From: Mycobacteroides immunogenum | GTDB taxonomy: Bacteria > Actinomycetota > Actinomycetes > Mycobacteriales > Mycobacteriaceae | DNA: 64,000 nucleotides | Direction of reading: 5' to 3' | Assembly (NCBI RefSeq): GCF_001605725.1 | Contig: NZ_CP011530.1 | Location: forward strand, 4,712,001-4,776,000 | Shown here: positions 43,269 through 53,327 of the stretch, piece by piece | Layout of the letters: the number at the start of each line of letters is the position of its first letter | Numbering within the stretch: position 1 is the stretch's first letter | The notes under the pieces: model-generated | What the model was told of the DNA's origin: nothing | The model's database searches: none | What the model saw: the letters and a program-made list of their open reading frames with translations, nothing else | Translations under genes and position numbers: made by a program

Positions 43269-44780
43269 ATGGCGCCCCAGTCGGATCAGCGATCGTCCGT
43301 GACGCCTGCCACCGGCACCTCTGACTTCGTCGTCGTCGCTAACCGGCTCCCCATCGACCTGGTGAAGCTGCCCGACGGCAAGACCACCTGGAAGCGCAGC
43401 CCTGGCGGACTCGTCACCGCGATGGAACCGCTGCTGCGCAAGCGCCGCGGCGCCTGGGTCGGCTGGCCGGGTGTCCCCGACACGGACGTCGAACCGGTCT
43501 CCGAGGACGACATGGTCCTCTACTCGGTCCGCCTTTCCACTCAGGAAGTCGCCGAGTATTACGAGGGTTTCTCCAACGCCACCCTGTGGCCGCTGTACCA
43601 CGATGTGATCGTCAAACCCGAGTATCACCGCGAATGGTGGCAGGCGTACGTCGACGTGAACCGCAAGTTCGCGGAGGCGACGGCTGCGGTCGCGGCGGAG
43701 GGCGCCACGGTATGGGTACAGGACTACCAGCTGCAGCTGGTGCCCAAGATGCTCCGCATGCTGCGCCCCGATCTGACGATCGGTTTCTTCCTACACATTC
43801 CATTCCCGCCGGTCGAGCTGTTCATGCAGATGCCCTGGCGCACCGAGATCGTCGATGGCCTACTGGGCGCCGATCTGATCGGCTTCCATCTGGCCGGGGG
43901 CGCCCAGAACTTCATGTATTTGGCGCGAAGATTGGTCGGCGCCAGTACATCTCGTGCATCCATCGGTGTACGTTCTCGATTCGGCGAGATCCGAGTGGGC
44001 TTCCGCACCGTCAAGGTGGGCGCGTTCCCCATCTCGATCGACTCGACGCAGCTCGATGGCGTTTCGCGCAGCAGGCAGATTCGCCAGCGCGCCAAGGAAA
44101 TTCGCGCCGAACTCGGCGGCCCCCGCAAGATCCTGCTGGGAGTGGACCGACTGGACTACACCAAGGGCATCGACATCAGATTGCATGCCTACGAGGAACT
44201 GCTCGCCGAGGGCCGCGCCAGCCGCTCCGACACTGTTTTCGTCCAGCTCGCCACACCGAGCCGCGAACGTGTCGACAGCTACAAGAAGATGCGTGGCGAC
44301 GTGGAACAGCAGGTTGGCCACATCAATGGCGAGTTCGGCGAAGTCGGGCACCCGGTGGTGCACTATCTCCATCGGCCGGTCCCGCGCGAAGATCTCATCG
44401 CCTTTTTCGTCGCCGCCGATGTCATGTTGGTGACGCCCCTGCGCGACGGTATGAATCTGGTGGCCAAGGAGTACGTCGCTTGCCGTAGCGATTTGGGCGG
44501 CTCACTCGTGCTCTCCGAATTCACCGGCGCCGCAGCAGAATTACGCCAAGCCTATCTGGTCAACCCGCACGACATCGACGGCGTCAAAGACGGTATCGAG
44601 TCGGCACTGAACCAGAGTCCCGAAGAGGGGCGGCGCCGGATGCGTGCGTTGCGCCGCCAGGTGCTGGCACACGATGTGGATCGGTGGGCACGCGCTTTCC
44701 TGGAGGCGCTATCGACCCCGGCCACCGGCGACTCAATCGCACCCGAGCAGCCCGCGGTACTGGGCGGCGAGCCTCTCTAG
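43269..44780 (+). CDS. otsA: trehalose-6-phosphate synthase
   Basis: 503-residue GT20 enzyme that joins a nucleotide-activated glucose (UDP-, ADP- or GDP-glucose in mycobacteria) to glucose-6-phosphate, giving trehalose-6-phosphate. Family landmarks are [11 protein letters not shown] near residue 20, [11 protein letters not shown], the [15 protein letters not shown] loop, [34 protein letters not shown] and the donor-binding [16 protein letters not shown]. Trehalose feeds mycolic-acid carriers and stress protection. It follows the small Rv3489-like gene by 30 bases and has only a weak ribosome-binding site, so coupling with that gene may matter. It ends in a 4-base overlap with the convergent Mce-associated gene. 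Confidence 0.96.
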   Translation: MAPQSDQRSSVTPATGTSDFVVVANRLPIDLVKLPDGKTTWKRSPGGLVTAMEPLLRKRRGAWVGWPGVPDTDVEPVSEDDMVLYSVRLSTQEVAEYYEGFSNATLWPLYHDVIVKPEYHREWWQAYVDVNRKFAEATAAVAAEGATVWVQDYQLQLVPKMLRMLRPDLTIGFFLHIPFPPVELFMQMPWRTEIVDGLLGADLIGFHLAGGAQNFMYLARRLVGASTSRASIGVRSRFGEIRVGFRTVKVGAFPISIDSTQLDGVSRSRQIRQRAKEIRAELGGPRKILLGVDRLDYTKGIDIRLHAYEELLAEGRASRSDTVFVQLATPSRERVDSYKKMRGDVEQQVGHINGEFGEVGHPVVHYLHRPVPREDLIAFFVAADVMLVTPLRDGMNLVAKEYVACRSDLGGSLVLSEFTGAAAELRQAYLVNPHDIDGVKDGIESALNQSPEEGRRRMRALRRQVLAHDVDRWARAFLEALSTPATGDSIAPEQPAVLGGEPL

Positions 44781-45259
44781 AGCGGTGTGATGTAGGAGAT
44801 GAGCCACTTGTCTCCTACCCGCGTGTAATCCACCTGAATCGACGATGAGTCGTACACCGGTGTACGCGACTGGTCGGTGATAGTGCGGTTCATGTACACC
44901 ACCACCTGCGCCGAGTCCCTATGCGCGGCAATGATTCCGGTTCCCACAATGCTGGTCTGGCTGACGATCTTGCGCTGCTTGGCCTGCGGAATGATCTCCC
45001 GGTTGGCCTTGTCTTCGAACTCTCGCCGGTACTCCGGGGTCAGCCCCGGGTATTGCTCGTCGAGGCTGCGCTCCACGGTCTGATAGTCGTACCCGAAGAT
45101 GCTGCCGACCTGCTTGCCGGCCTGCTTGATGAGCGTCTCGCCCGCGGCCCGGCTGGCCACCGTATCGGCCCGGTGCCAGTACAAGCCGCCCGCCACCGCC
45201 GACAACCCGACGACGGTCAGCACTACCAATGCTATGAAAATCCTTGTCAACCAGCGCAT
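44777..45259 (-). CDS. Mce-associated membrane protein (Rv3492c-like)
   Basis: 160-residue Mce-associated protein: one N-terminal membrane segment ([20 protein letters not shown]), then an extracytoplasmic domain in the SnoaL/NTF2-like style ending [20 protein letters not shown]. The length equals that of Rv3492c. The start is ATG 45259, sharing one base with the preceding stop (TGATG). It is the last gene of the mce4 operon. Such proteins help stabilise Mce complexes (the Mas/Mam group, for example OmamA), but the exact role of this one is not known. Confidence 0.85.
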   Translation of the reverse strand: MRWLTRIFIALVVLTVVGLSAVAGGLYWHRADTVASRAAGETLIKQAGKQVGSIFGYDYQTVERSLDEQYPGLTPEYRREFEDKANREIIPQAKQRKIVSQTSIVGTGIIAAHRDSAQVVVYMNRTITDQSRTPVYDSSSIQVDYTRVGDKWLISYITPL

Positions 45260-45936
45260 CAGCTCTGTCCATCCGGCCAACGCAGGTCGTATGCGGTCAT
45301 ATTGCCCTGCTGGTCCTCGGCGACGATCATCCGCATGCGGTACGACTTCGAGGGCTCGTTGACTCCCGAATCCGCGTTGGTCAGCGTCACCCGTGCCGAG
45401 ATGAGGATCGACGCCTTCTTGCTGACTTCGTCGATGCTCTCCAGACTCGCTTTCTTGATCACCACCTCCGAGCTGGTTCCGGTTTGGTGATACAGCGCCT
45501 TGAGATTGGCGGTGTTGTCCGGGTTGAACGTGCCCCGCAGCGGGCCGCTGGTGCTGTTGACGAACTGGTCGACGTTCTTGTCGATGCTATCCGGGCCGTA
45601 GGTCATCATGTTCGTCACCGTCTGCACGGCGGTGTCCACAAAGCGCTGATCGCGTGCGGCGCGGAGATCATCACGATGCTGGGCGCGCCCCATCAGTGCC
45701 AGCGCCACTCCCAACGCTACGATGAGTACCACCACCAGCACCGTGGCCGCCCGCATTACGCCGCGCGTGTTGCCCGGCCTACGCGAATCATCAACAGTGG
45801 GCTCCGGTTTCGGCCGACCCTCGGTGCGGCCCAGTGACACGCTGATCGGCTCGGCGCTAACCTCGCCCGTCGGGCCCGCCGGCCGCGCCGCACGCCGCCG
45901 CGGGCTGAGCGAAACGCTCTTTTCTTCTTCGGTCAT
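45259..45936 (-). CDS. Mce-associated membrane protein (Rv3493c-like)
   Basis: 225-residue Mce-associated protein. A basic, proline-rich cytoplasmic N-terminus of about 70 residues is followed by one membrane segment (AATVLVVVLIVALGVALALM) and an extracytoplasmic domain with VTNMMTYGPDSIDKNVDQFV and, near the end, VAEDQQGNMTAYDLRWPDGQ. The start is ATG 45936 (ATGA overlap with mce4F). Together with the next gene it forms the conserved tail of the mce4 operon and probably supports assembly or stability of the transporter. Confidence 0.85.
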   Translation of the reverse strand: MTEEEKSVSLSPRRRAARPAGPTGEVSAEPISVSLGRTEGRPKPEPTVDDSRRPGNTRGVMRAATVLVVVLIVALGVALALMGRAQHRDDLRAARDQRFVDTAVQTVTNMMTYGPDSIDKNVDQFVNSTSGPLRGTFNPDNTANLKALYHQTGTSSEVVIKKASLESIDEVSKKASILISARVTLTNADSGVNEPSKSYRMRMIVAEDQQGNMTAYDLRWPDGQS

Positions 45937-47462
45937 ACCGGTTTCGGTCCCAGCATCAGATCCGACCATGTCTCTGCCTCACTGCCACGGTCCAGCGCGG
46001 GCGCGTACACGCTCGGCTGATTGTTGGCATCAAGAAACACACCATTCTTCGGATCATAGGCACGGGTCGCCGGCTGCCCTGATTTCGCTGCTACCGGCAT
46101 CGCACCCGCACCCACGGGCGGTGCTTCCGGAACCGGCGAAGGCGGCGGGGGCAGTGTCGGAGTGCCCGGGTCCGGCTCAACACCCGGCGGGATGTTCGGG
46201 AACTTGTTGGGCGGCAAGATGTTGCGCGGGTCTTCCACCGGCGTGTCGTACGGGGCCGGGGGGCCACGCCACGGGTTGCTGCCGATCGGCACGTATCCAC
46301 GCGGGTCGCGGCACAGCTGGATGGTCGGCGCCCGCTTGCCGGGGAACTCCTGGCACGGGTAGTTGCGGGCGCCGCGTACCGCGCTGGGATCGTTCTGCGC
46401 GGTCTTGCAGTACATGTCCCGGGGTAGCTCACGCAGCGTTTCATCGGCCGGGGTACGCATCAACGGTGCCGGCACGAAACCGGTCAGGCAAGGCGGCGGA
46501 TCGCCGAGGTTCAAACGAAAGTCCAGCTTGGCGCCCTCGTCCATCGGCTCACCGCCGGCAACCGTCAGGATGGCCGCGAACAACGCGGGTAGCAGCACCA
46601 GCGACTGCTCGATGGACTTGTTGTAGATGACTCCGACACGCCCCAGGTTAGCCAGGCTCGCCGCCAGCACCGGGAACGACGGGCGAATGCCCGCGAACAG
46701 CTGCGAGGCCGCCTCGGCAGCACCCGGTGCCACCGTGAGGAACTGTCGCAGCTGCGGGTCGGCCTTGGCGAAATGTTCGGTCAACGCTCCCAAGCTGGAC
46801 ACGGATCCGCGGATGTTGTCACCGCTACGAATCTGGGCATCCAGCAGCGGCCCCACCTGATCGATCAGTTTGGTGGTGCTGTCGTAGTCGGTGTTGGCTT
46901 CCTGGATCAGCAGCCGAGACGAATCGATCAGCCGGGACAGCTCCTGGCCCGACCCGTTGAACGCCTTGAACGCCTCGGCCAGCACTTCCCGCAGCCGGGT
47001 GTCCGCGACGGTGTTCACCAGGCCGTCGGCCTGGCGCAGCAGGGTAGAGACATCCGTGGGAATTGATGTGCGATCGCTTCCGATGACATCGCCTTGGCGC
47101 AGGACTCCGGCCGCACCCGTTGGCGGGGGCGTCAGATCCACATACTGCTCGCCGATGGCGGAGACACTCTTGACCGCCGCCAGCACATTGCCGGGCACCT
47201 TCACGTTGTCGTTGAGCCGCATGTTCGCGGTGACACCCTCGGGAGTCAGCTCAACATCGGTGACGCGGCCGATCTGAACACCACGGAACGTGACATTCGC
47301 GTTTTGGTACAGACCGCCCGAGGCGACGAATTGCGCCTTCACATCGTGTTTCCCGATGCCGAGTGCCGTGGGCACCCGCAGGTAGAAGATCGCCATCAAC
47401 GCGACGCTGATGACGGTGACGGCCGCGAAGATCGCCAGCTGTATCTTGATCAGCTTTTCCAT
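45933..47462 (-). CDS. mce4F: Mce4F, Mce-family component of the sterol importer
   Basis: 509-residue Mce protein. The N-terminal membrane anchor is IQLAIFAAVTVISVALMAIF; the MlaD/Mce domain follows with ASGGLYQNANVTFRGVQIGR VTDVEL-type sequence at about residues 48-75, and a long helical Mce region and a Pro-rich C-terminal tail (LPPPPSPVPEAPPVGAG). Six Mce subunits form a helical tube that carries cholesterol from the outer membrane to the YrbE permeases. The start overlaps the mce4E stop by one base (TGATG). The tail is shorter than the 564-residue Rv3494c. Confidence 0.95.
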   Translation of the reverse strand: MEKLIKIQLAIFAAVTVISVALMAIFYLRVPTALGIGKHDVKAQFVASGGLYQNANVTFRGVQIGRVTDVELTPEGVTANMRLNDNVKVPGNVLAAVKSVSAIGEQYVDLTPPPTGAAGVLRQGDVIGSDRTSIPTDVSTLLRQADGLVNTVADTRLREVLAEAFKAFNGSGQELSRLIDSSRLLIQEANTDYDSTTKLIDQVGPLLDAQIRSGDNIRGSVSSLGALTEHFAKADPQLRQFLTVAPGAAEAASQLFAGIRPSFPVLAASLANLGRVGVIYNKSIEQSLVLLPALFAAILTVAGGEPMDEGAKLDFRLNLGDPPPCLTGFVPAPLMRTPADETLRELPRDMYCKTAQNDPSAVRGARNYPCQEFPGKRAPTIQLCRDPRGYVPIGSNPWRGPPAPYDTPVEDPRNILPPNKFPNIPPGVEPDPGTPTLPPPPSPVPEAPPVGAGAMPVAAKSGQPATRAYDPKNGVFLDANNQPSVYAPALDRGSEAETWSDLMLGPKPV

Positions 47463-48637
47463 CAGCGCCCACCTCCCTGCGGCGCGGCAGGTGTCGCGGG
47501 CGCGGGCAGATCAAACGGATTGCTCTCCTTGCCGTTCAAGTTGGCCATCGATCCGATGAGCCACTCCGGCGGGTTCACCACATCGTTGAAGTGCTGCATG
47601 TTCGGGTCGAAGAACGATGTGGTGAAAAGTGTTTCACCCAAACGCCGCGCTGTCAGGTCGAAGGTGACGAACACGTTCAGATAGTCCCCGCGCACCGCGT
47701 TGCGCAGGTATTTGGTGCTGAACGGGAAGGTGGGCAGCAGGTCGAGGCTGTCGATCAACACATCCCGGTTCTCGGCCAGCGCCCGAACCACCGGGTACAG
47801 GCCCTTGAGATCGGCCACGATGTCTTCCTTGGTGGTCCGCAGCACCCGATCGGTGATCTTCGCAAGGTTCCCCACCGAGCGGAAGGCCTCGATGATGTTG
47901 GCGCGGTTCTCGTTGAGCACCTTCAGCGCCGGTTCGATCGAATCGATAGCCCGCCCAAGGCTTTCCTTGTGCTCGGCGAGGACACGTGAGAACTTGTCGA
48001 TGCCCTCGATGGCCGAAATGATGTCGGCCCGCTGCGAGTTCAGTGAGGAGATGAGCGTCGCGAGCTTGGGCAGTACCTGAGTCAGGTTCCCGGTACGCCC
48101 CTTGAACAGGTTGTAGGTCTCATCGGTGATGTCTTGTAGCGCACCGAGATTTCCCTTGTTGACCACCACCGACAAAGCGGACAATACCTCTTCGGTGCTG
48201 GGGTATTTGCCGGTACGGCTCAGCGGAATGGTGGCTCCCCCGGTCAACTTGCCCACCGCTGGCTCGCCCACGGGAGCTGCCAGCTCGATGTGCTGCGAGC
48301 CGAGCAGACTCGTCTGCGCGACCTTCGCGATGGCATTAGCCGGCAGGTGCACCTCGGGCCTCAGAGAAACCTTCACGCCGGCATACCAAGAGCCATCGGG
48401 TTTTTGGAAGGCGTCGATACCAGACACACTGCCCACGGTGACGTCGTCGACCATGACGGGCGAGTTCTGCGGCAGCGTGGTGACGTCCGGCAGTTCCACG
48501 GTGACGGTGTAGGACCCCGATCCGTGCCCTGCCGTACCCGGCAAATTCAGCGAGTTCAGTCCATTGAACTGACACCCGCTGACGACGACGGCGACACCGG
48601 CGCCCATGGCGATACCGCGTAGTGCGTTCCGGCTCAT
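47462..48637 (-). CDS. mce4E: Mce4E lipoprotein (LprN), Mce-family component
   Basis: 391-residue Mce lipoprotein. The signal sequence GIAMGAGVAVVVSGCQFNGL carries a lipobox with the acylated Cys at residue 22; the E subunit is the lipoprotein in every mce operon. The Mce domain covers about residues 43-120 (DVTTLPQNSPVMVDDVTVGS), followed by long amphipathic helices. It is thought to anchor the Mce tube at the membrane. The start is ATG 48637, overlapping the mce4D stop by four bases. Confidence 0.95.
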   Translation of the reverse strand: MSRNALRGIAMGAGVAVVVSGCQFNGLNSLNLPGTAGHGSGSYTVTVELPDVTTLPQNSPVMVDDVTVGSVSGIDAFQKPDGSWYAGVKVSLRPEVHLPANAIAKVAQTSLLGSQHIELAAPVGEPAVGKLTGGATIPLSRTGKYPSTEEVLSALSVVVNKGNLGALQDITDETYNLFKGRTGNLTQVLPKLATLISSLNSQRADIISAIEGIDKFSRVLAEHKESLGRAIDSIEPALKVLNENRANIIEAFRSVGNLAKITDRVLRTTKEDIVADLKGLYPVVRALAENRDVLIDSLDLLPTFPFSTKYLRNAVRGDYLNVFVTFDLTARRLGETLFTTSFFDPNMQHFNDVVNPPEWLIGSMANLNGKESNPFDLPAPATPAAPQGGGR

Positions 48638-50031
48638 CGCGGTGCTCCTGGGATCGCCGGCGGTGCGGTGTCATCCGCCGGGAAGCCCGGCGGCACCGGA
48701 CCCGGCTCGGCGGGGCGCAGCTCCGTGCCCGGGGGCGGCGGTGCGTTGACTTCATCGGGCCCGAGCATCAACGCGCTCAGATCCTGCGGCGACGGCTTCG
48801 GCGGCGGTGGTGCGCCGTTGGGCCGGACCCACACCAGATCCTCACGGGGCGCCTCCGACTTCGCCTCGGTCTCAGGGGTGTCGTAGATGATCTGCCCCTT
48901 GTACGCCGAGATCTGGTTGATCGGGTGCAGCAAGATCGGCGCGTAATTGAAGGTTGCCCGGCGCAGCACGGGTCCCATACGTTCGCGGCAGATCTCGGCT
49001 CGCTTCAAATACTCGGTCTTGGTACCTGTTTCGAATACACCGCCGCAGATGAACTGCACCGGGTTGGCCAGGTTCGGAATCGAGAGCATGCCATTCAAGG
49101 TGCCGGCCGCCGGGTTGTAGATGTTGTAGAAGTTGGCCAGACCATTGGGCGCCACATGCAGAATCTGTTCCAGGTCGTCGCTCTGATCCGAGAAGATCTT
49201 CACGAAATCATTCAGCTTGTTCACCTGATCGATCAGCGCAGAGTTGGTGTCCCCCAGGAAACCTCGCACATCGGTGAGCGCCTGGTTCAGTGCACCCAGG
49301 GTGGCGCCGAGGTTCTCCGTGCTGGCCGCCAGCACCTTGGACACCGAGGCCAGATGGGTACTGAACTGCACTATCTGCTCATTGGAATTCGCAAGCGCGT
49401 CCACCAATGTCTGCAGGTTCTTGATGGTACCGAACAGATCTGTACGCGAATCACCGAGGCGGCCTGCCGCCTGCGAGAGCTCGCGCACCGCATTACGGAA
49501 GGAATCACCATTGCCGTCGAAGGTGGTGGCCGCCTGATTGATGAAATCGCTTACCGGGCCCTTGGATTGCCCCTGCGGCCCCAGGCTGTCACTGAGCTTG
49601 GCCAGCTCGGTCTTGACCTCGTCCCATTCGATCGGAACGGCGGTCTTGTCCAAACCCAGCGAGGCCCCGTCGGCGAGAGCGTGCCCCTCGGTGTATGCCG
49701 GGGTCAGCTGGACAAACCTGGCGGTCACCAGGTTTGGAGCCATGATGATCGCCTGAGCACCCTCGGGCACCTTGAATTTGTCCGGCATCTCCATGGTGAC
49801 CTTGACATCACCCTCGCGCGGCTCGACCGCAGTGATCCGTCCAGCCTTCACCCCAAGAATCCGCACATCGTCACCCGGGTACAAGCCCACCGCCGACGCG
49901 AAATGACCGACGATCTTGTAGGTTCCGCGACTGGGCCACACCCAGTACAGAAGGCCACCCACGAGTGCCACGGAGAGCATCGCGAAGGCGCCTCGTTTGA
50001 GCCAGGTCCGCGATTTCGAGATAGCTGTCAT
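48634..50031 (-). CDS. mce4D: Mce4D, Mce-family component
   Basis: 465-residue Mce protein. The N-terminal anchor GAFAMLSVALVGGLLYWVWP is followed by the Mce domain with ASAVGLYPGDDVRILGVKAG, then a long helical region, and a Pro-rich tail of about 90 residues (PNGAPPPPKPSPQDLSALML). It is one of the six subunits of the sterol-import tube. It overlaps both neighbours by four bases (ATGA at 50028-50031 with mce4C and at 48634-48637 with mce4E), indicating coupled translation through the operon. Confidence 0.95.
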   Translation of the reverse strand: MTAISKSRTWLKRGAFAMLSVALVGGLLYWVWPSRGTYKIVGHFASAVGLYPGDDVRILGVKAGRITAVEPREGDVKVTMEMPDKFKVPEGAQAIIMAPNLVTARFVQLTPAYTEGHALADGASLGLDKTAVPIEWDEVKTELAKLSDSLGPQGQSKGPVSDFINQAATTFDGNGDSFRNAVRELSQAAGRLGDSRTDLFGTIKNLQTLVDALANSNEQIVQFSTHLASVSKVLAASTENLGATLGALNQALTDVRGFLGDTNSALIDQVNKLNDFVKIFSDQSDDLEQILHVAPNGLANFYNIYNPAAGTLNGMLSIPNLANPVQFICGGVFETGTKTEYLKRAEICRERMGPVLRRATFNYAPILLHPINQISAYKGQIIYDTPETEAKSEAPREDLVWVRPNGAPPPPKPSPQDLSALMLGPDEVNAPPPPGTELRPAEPGPVPPGFPADDTAPPAIPGAPR

Positions 50032-51086
50032 GGCGATTTCGGCCTCATGAGTTGGCGCTCGCCGATCAGGCCGTTCAAATAGTCCGACAAACTGGCCGGC
50101 AGCTTGCCGGGCTGGAAGTAGGCGTCGAACGCGACAGCGGTCAGCGTGGCGGGCGGGAAACCGTAGACATTGACATGGAAGCCGGGTCCGGAGGACACCA
50201 CCTCACCGAGCGCCGTGGCATATCCGGGCAGGCGCTTGAGCGCCTCGCTGATGTGCGCCTTACGGTCCAGCAGATCATCGAGCACAAGACTCAGCTTCTC
50301 CATGGCAGGACGGAACTCCTGGCGGTTGTCGGCCACAAATCCGCTGATCTGCTGCGACAGTCCCTGAATGCGGTTGATCAGCTCACTGATCGCCAGCCGC
50401 CGCTCATCGAGTGCCGCGAACAGCTGATTGCCGTCCGTCACAAGCTTGTTCACCTGCCCGGCGCGCTCGGCAAGAATCCCGCTCACCGATTTGGCGTGCG
50501 TCAAGAGCTGCTCGAGCGCGGCGTCACGGGCGTTGAGCGTGCGCGAGAGCGAGGCGACACCGTCCAGCGCCCCACGCAGCTGCGGGGTGGCATCCCGCAT
50601 CGCCTCGGTGATGACTTGCAGTGACTGGTCCAGCTGCGCCTTGTCGATCCCGCCGGCCGACGCGCCCAAATCGCTCAGCGCGCTGTTGAGTGTGTAGGGG
50701 GTGGTGGTGCGACCGATCGGAATCTCGGTGATACGGCCGGCTCCTGCCGGTGTCACCGAGAGCGACTTCTCACCCAGCACAGTGGTGGTCCTGATCGCCG
50801 CGAGCGACTGATCGCCCAGGCGGATGGATCGGTCCACAGTGAAGTCCACCCGAACCTTGTTGCCGGCCAAGGACACATCCTTGATCCGGCCAACCTTGAT
50901 GCCCGACACGAAGACATTGCCGCCCGGCTCGAGCCCGCCCGAGTCGGCGAAATACCCCGTGTAATTCCGGCCCTGCGGCCAGAACGGTAGTCCGGTGTAG
51001 CCGAACGCGACCAGCACCAGCATGGTCACCACGGCGATTCCGAAAATGCCGGTCCGTACCGGATCCTTCTCCTGAATATCACTCAT
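50028..51086 (-). CDS. mce4C: Mce4C, Mce-family component
   Basis: 352-residue Mce protein: anchor GIFGIAVVTMLVLVAFGYTG, Mce domain with ADSGGLEPGGNVFVSGIKVG, and helical coiled region without a long tail. Length agrees with Rv3497c. The start is ATG 51086, giving an 8-base overlap with mce4B; a start further upstream would run through mce4B coding sequence. Predicted role: tube subunit of the cholesterol importer. Confidence 0.94.
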   Translation of the reverse strand: MSDIQEKDPVRTGIFGIAVVTMLVLVAFGYTGLPFWPQGRNYTGYFADSGGLEPGGNVFVSGIKVGRIKDVSLAGNKVRVDFTVDRSIRLGDQSLAAIRTTTVLGEKSLSVTPAGAGRITEIPIGRTTTPYTLNSALSDLGASAGGIDKAQLDQSLQVITEAMRDATPQLRGALDGVASLSRTLNARDAALEQLLTHAKSVSGILAERAGQVNKLVTDGNQLFAALDERRLAISELINRIQGLSQQISGFVADNRQEFRPAMEKLSLVLDDLLDRKAHISEALKRLPGYATALGEVVSSGPGFHVNVYGFPPATLTAVAFDAYFQPGKLPASLSDYLNGLIGERQLMRPKSP

Positions 51087-52113
51087 TTTTGAAGGCACAC
51101 CTGCCCTTCGAGGGGTCCGGCGGTCCACCGAATGGGATCAGCCAGTCGGTGCCGACGGGCCCGTTGACCTTGATCCGGATGGAGCAGTAGTAGATGTTGA
51201 AGAACGATCCATATGCGCCAAGGGCGTTGAGCCGCAAATAGTTCTCGGCCAGGTTCTCCACGACGACGTTGACATCGGCCTTGCGCTCGTCCACTCGTGT
51301 GGCCAGCTGGCGAGCTTGCTCAATGGTGCCCTTGACGTACGGGCGGGTGTCCTTGAGCACCGATTCCAGCGACGACGCCGTGGACGCGAGCGGCGGCAGC
51401 GCACCGGCAACCACATCGCGCTGCTGCGCCAGCCCGGAGACGAGCTGCTGCAGCTGGTCCACACTCGAAGAAAACTGGCTGCTCTTCGAATCGACGGTGG
51501 CCAGCACCTCATTCAGGTGGTTGATCACATCACCGATCAGCTGATCACGCTCTGCCAATCCTGAGGTGAACGACGATGTGTCACCGAGCAGTTGGGACAG
51601 CGTGCCACCCTGGCCCTGAAGAATCTGGATGAACGCGTTGCTGATCTCGTTGACCTTCGCGGCGTCGAATCCTTTGAGGACCGGCCGCAATCCACCGAGC
51701 AGCGCGTCCAGATCGAGCGCGGGCTGCGTGTGTTCTTTGTCGAGCGTTCCCCCGTCGGGGAGCTTGCGCAGCTCGCCTGGGCCCGAGGTGATCTCCAGAT
51801 AGCGATCGCCTACCAGGTTCTCGTACCTGATGATCGCCCTGCTGGAGCTGTAGAGCTGGTACTTCGAGTCAACGTCGAAGGTCACCTCGACACTGTTGTC
51901 CCGATTCAGGGACACGTCCTTGACACGCCCCACCGGCACTCCGGCGATACGTACCTTCTGCCCGGACCGCAGGTCCGAGGCCGTGCTGAAGATCGCGTGA
52001 TATCGCTTGCCGGAGCCAAATCGGAACTCGCCGAAGGTGATGATCAGTCCGGCCGCGACCAGCAGCATCACCACGGTGAAGACGATGACTTTGATTTGTG
52101 TGGCGCGCTTCAT
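51079..52113 (-). CDS. mce4B: Mce4B, Mce-family component
   Basis: 344-residue Mce protein: anchor IKVIVFTVVMLLVAAGLIIT, Mce domain STASDLRSGQKVRIAGVPVG, then helices including the QLQQLVSGLAQQRDVVAGAL stretch, and a conserved C-terminal segment with two Cys (FFNIYYCSIRI, KGRCAFKNE). The start shares one base with the mce4A stop (TGATG at 52113). Predicted role: tube subunit of the cholesterol importer. Confidence 0.95.
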   Translation of the reverse strand: MKRATQIKVIVFTVVMLLVAAGLIITFGEFRFGSGKRYHAIFSTASDLRSGQKVRIAGVPVGRVKDVSLNRDNSVEVTFDVDSKYQLYSSSRAIIRYENLVGDRYLEITSGPGELRKLPDGGTLDKEHTQPALDLDALLGGLRPVLKGFDAAKVNEISNAFIQILQGQGGTLSQLLGDTSSFTSGLAERDQLIGDVINHLNEVLATVDSKSSQFSSSVDQLQQLVSGLAQQRDVVAGALPPLASTASSLESVLKDTRPYVKGTIEQARQLATRVDERKADVNVVVENLAENYLRLNALGAYGSFFNIYYCSIRIKVNGPVGTDWLIPFGGPPDPSKGRCAFKNE

Positions 52114-53312
52114 CAGAACTCACTTCGCTTCGCGAAGGCACCGTTGTACAGATACTGCAGGGTGTCGGGAGCGTTGACCTGCAGCTCCTCCAACGGCTTG
52201 TACGGGATGTACGCGTTGTCGGTCACCAAGAAGGGCGACCGGAACCATGACCCGTTCTGGGTCTTGGTCGGGATATTGGGCAGGCCACGGCAATTGGGGC
52301 CGCCTGAGGCGTTCACGATGGGCAGGCTATCCGGATAGGTGTAGACCGGCGCACCGAGCGGAAAGCTGTTCGACAGGAACAGGCCGGGCCGCACCCCACC
52401 GATGAGCGGAGTGAAGGTCACCAGCGCCTTGGAGATCGCTTGCAGCGTGCAGGGAATCTCCGGCGAGTACCGGCCCAGCAGCGTGGCGGGGGCGCGCAGC
52501 CGTTGGAGCGCCGCGGTCAGGTCCTTCTCGGCGGGCGCCAGTGTCTCGTATCCGTTGTTGCCCAGACCTATCGCCGCGAGCAGTGTTGCCTTGAGATCCT
52601 GCTGTTGGGCGACGACGGTGCGGCTCAGCGGGGGCAGGTTATCCAGGATGCGCACGATGTCCGGCGCGGCGTCGCCATATATCTGCCCCACTTGTCCTGC
52701 CTTCTGGAAGTCCTGTTGCAGGGTGGGAAGTTTGGGATTCAACTGGTCCAGGTACTGATCGAGCTCGACAAGGCCCTGCCCGAAATTGTCACCGTTGCCG
52801 CGTAGCCCTTCCCCCACAGCGGTGAGGGTGGCGTTGAGGTTGACGGGATCGATCTTGCCGAGCAACCGGGTCAGGTTCTCGAAGACGGTGTTGACTTCGA
52901 GAGCGACGGCCTCGGCGGTGACCGTTGCGCCCGGCCGTAGCGATGAATTCGAAGGCTTTTGCGGTGCAAGGAATTCCACCGATTTCGCACCGAAGACGGT
53001 GGTGCCGGCGATACGGACGGTGGCGTTCGACGGGATCAGGCGCAGATCCTTGGCATTGACCGCCAACTCCAGCTTGGCCTGGTCGTTGGCATAGGAGATC
53101 GACTTGACCTTGCCTATCTGCAACCCGTGGAACTTGACCTTGCCGCCCTCCTCCATCACCAGGCCGGCGCGGGGCGAGAGGACGGTCACGGGCTTGGTGT
53201 CCGCGAAGGCGTCGTTGTACGCCAGGTAGGTCAGCACAGTCAGCGCCACCAATATGGTGGCGAGCACCGTGCCGGCAAGCCGGACAGACCGGCGCTCAGA
53301 CGTATCGGACAT
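52113..53312 (-). CDS. mce4A: Mce4A, Mce-family component
   Basis: 399-residue Mce protein, nearly the length of Rv3499c. The anchor is LAGTVLATILVALTVLTYLA, followed by the Mce domain with SPRAGLVMEEGGKVKFHGLQ and FGAKSVEFLAPQKP, a long helical region, and a C-terminal domain rich in Pro/Gly (FPLGAPVYTYPDSLPIVNAS). Mce4A is needed for cholesterol uptake in M. tuberculosis. It follows yrbE4B by 15 bases; a GGGATAGGGAAGGAGA-like purine-rich stretch precedes the ATG at 53312. Confidence 0.95.
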   Translation of the reverse strand: MSDTSERRSVRLAGTVLATILVALTVLTYLAYNDAFADTKPVTVLSPRAGLVMEEGGKVKFHGLQIGKVKSISYANDQAKLELAVNAKDLRLIPSNATVRIAGTTVFGAKSVEFLAPQKPSNSSLRPGATVTAEAVALEVNTVFENLTRLLGKIDPVNLNATLTAVGEGLRGNGDNFGQGLVELDQYLDQLNPKLPTLQQDFQKAGQVGQIYGDAAPDIVRILDNLPPLSRTVVAQQQDLKATLLAAIGLGNNGYETLAPAEKDLTAALQRLRAPATLLGRYSPEIPCTLQAISKALVTFTPLIGGVRPGLFLSNSFPLGAPVYTYPDSLPIVNASGGPNCRGLPNIPTKTQNGSWFRSPFLVTDNAYIPYKPLEELQVNAPDTLQYLYNGAFAKRSEF

Positions 53313-53327
53313 CTCCTTCCCTATCCC

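Noticed and set aside
48622..50082. 486-codon plus-strand frame opposite mce4D.
   Set aside because: Shadow of mce4D; no ribosome-binding site, no known domain, and it spans the mce4C/mce4D junction.
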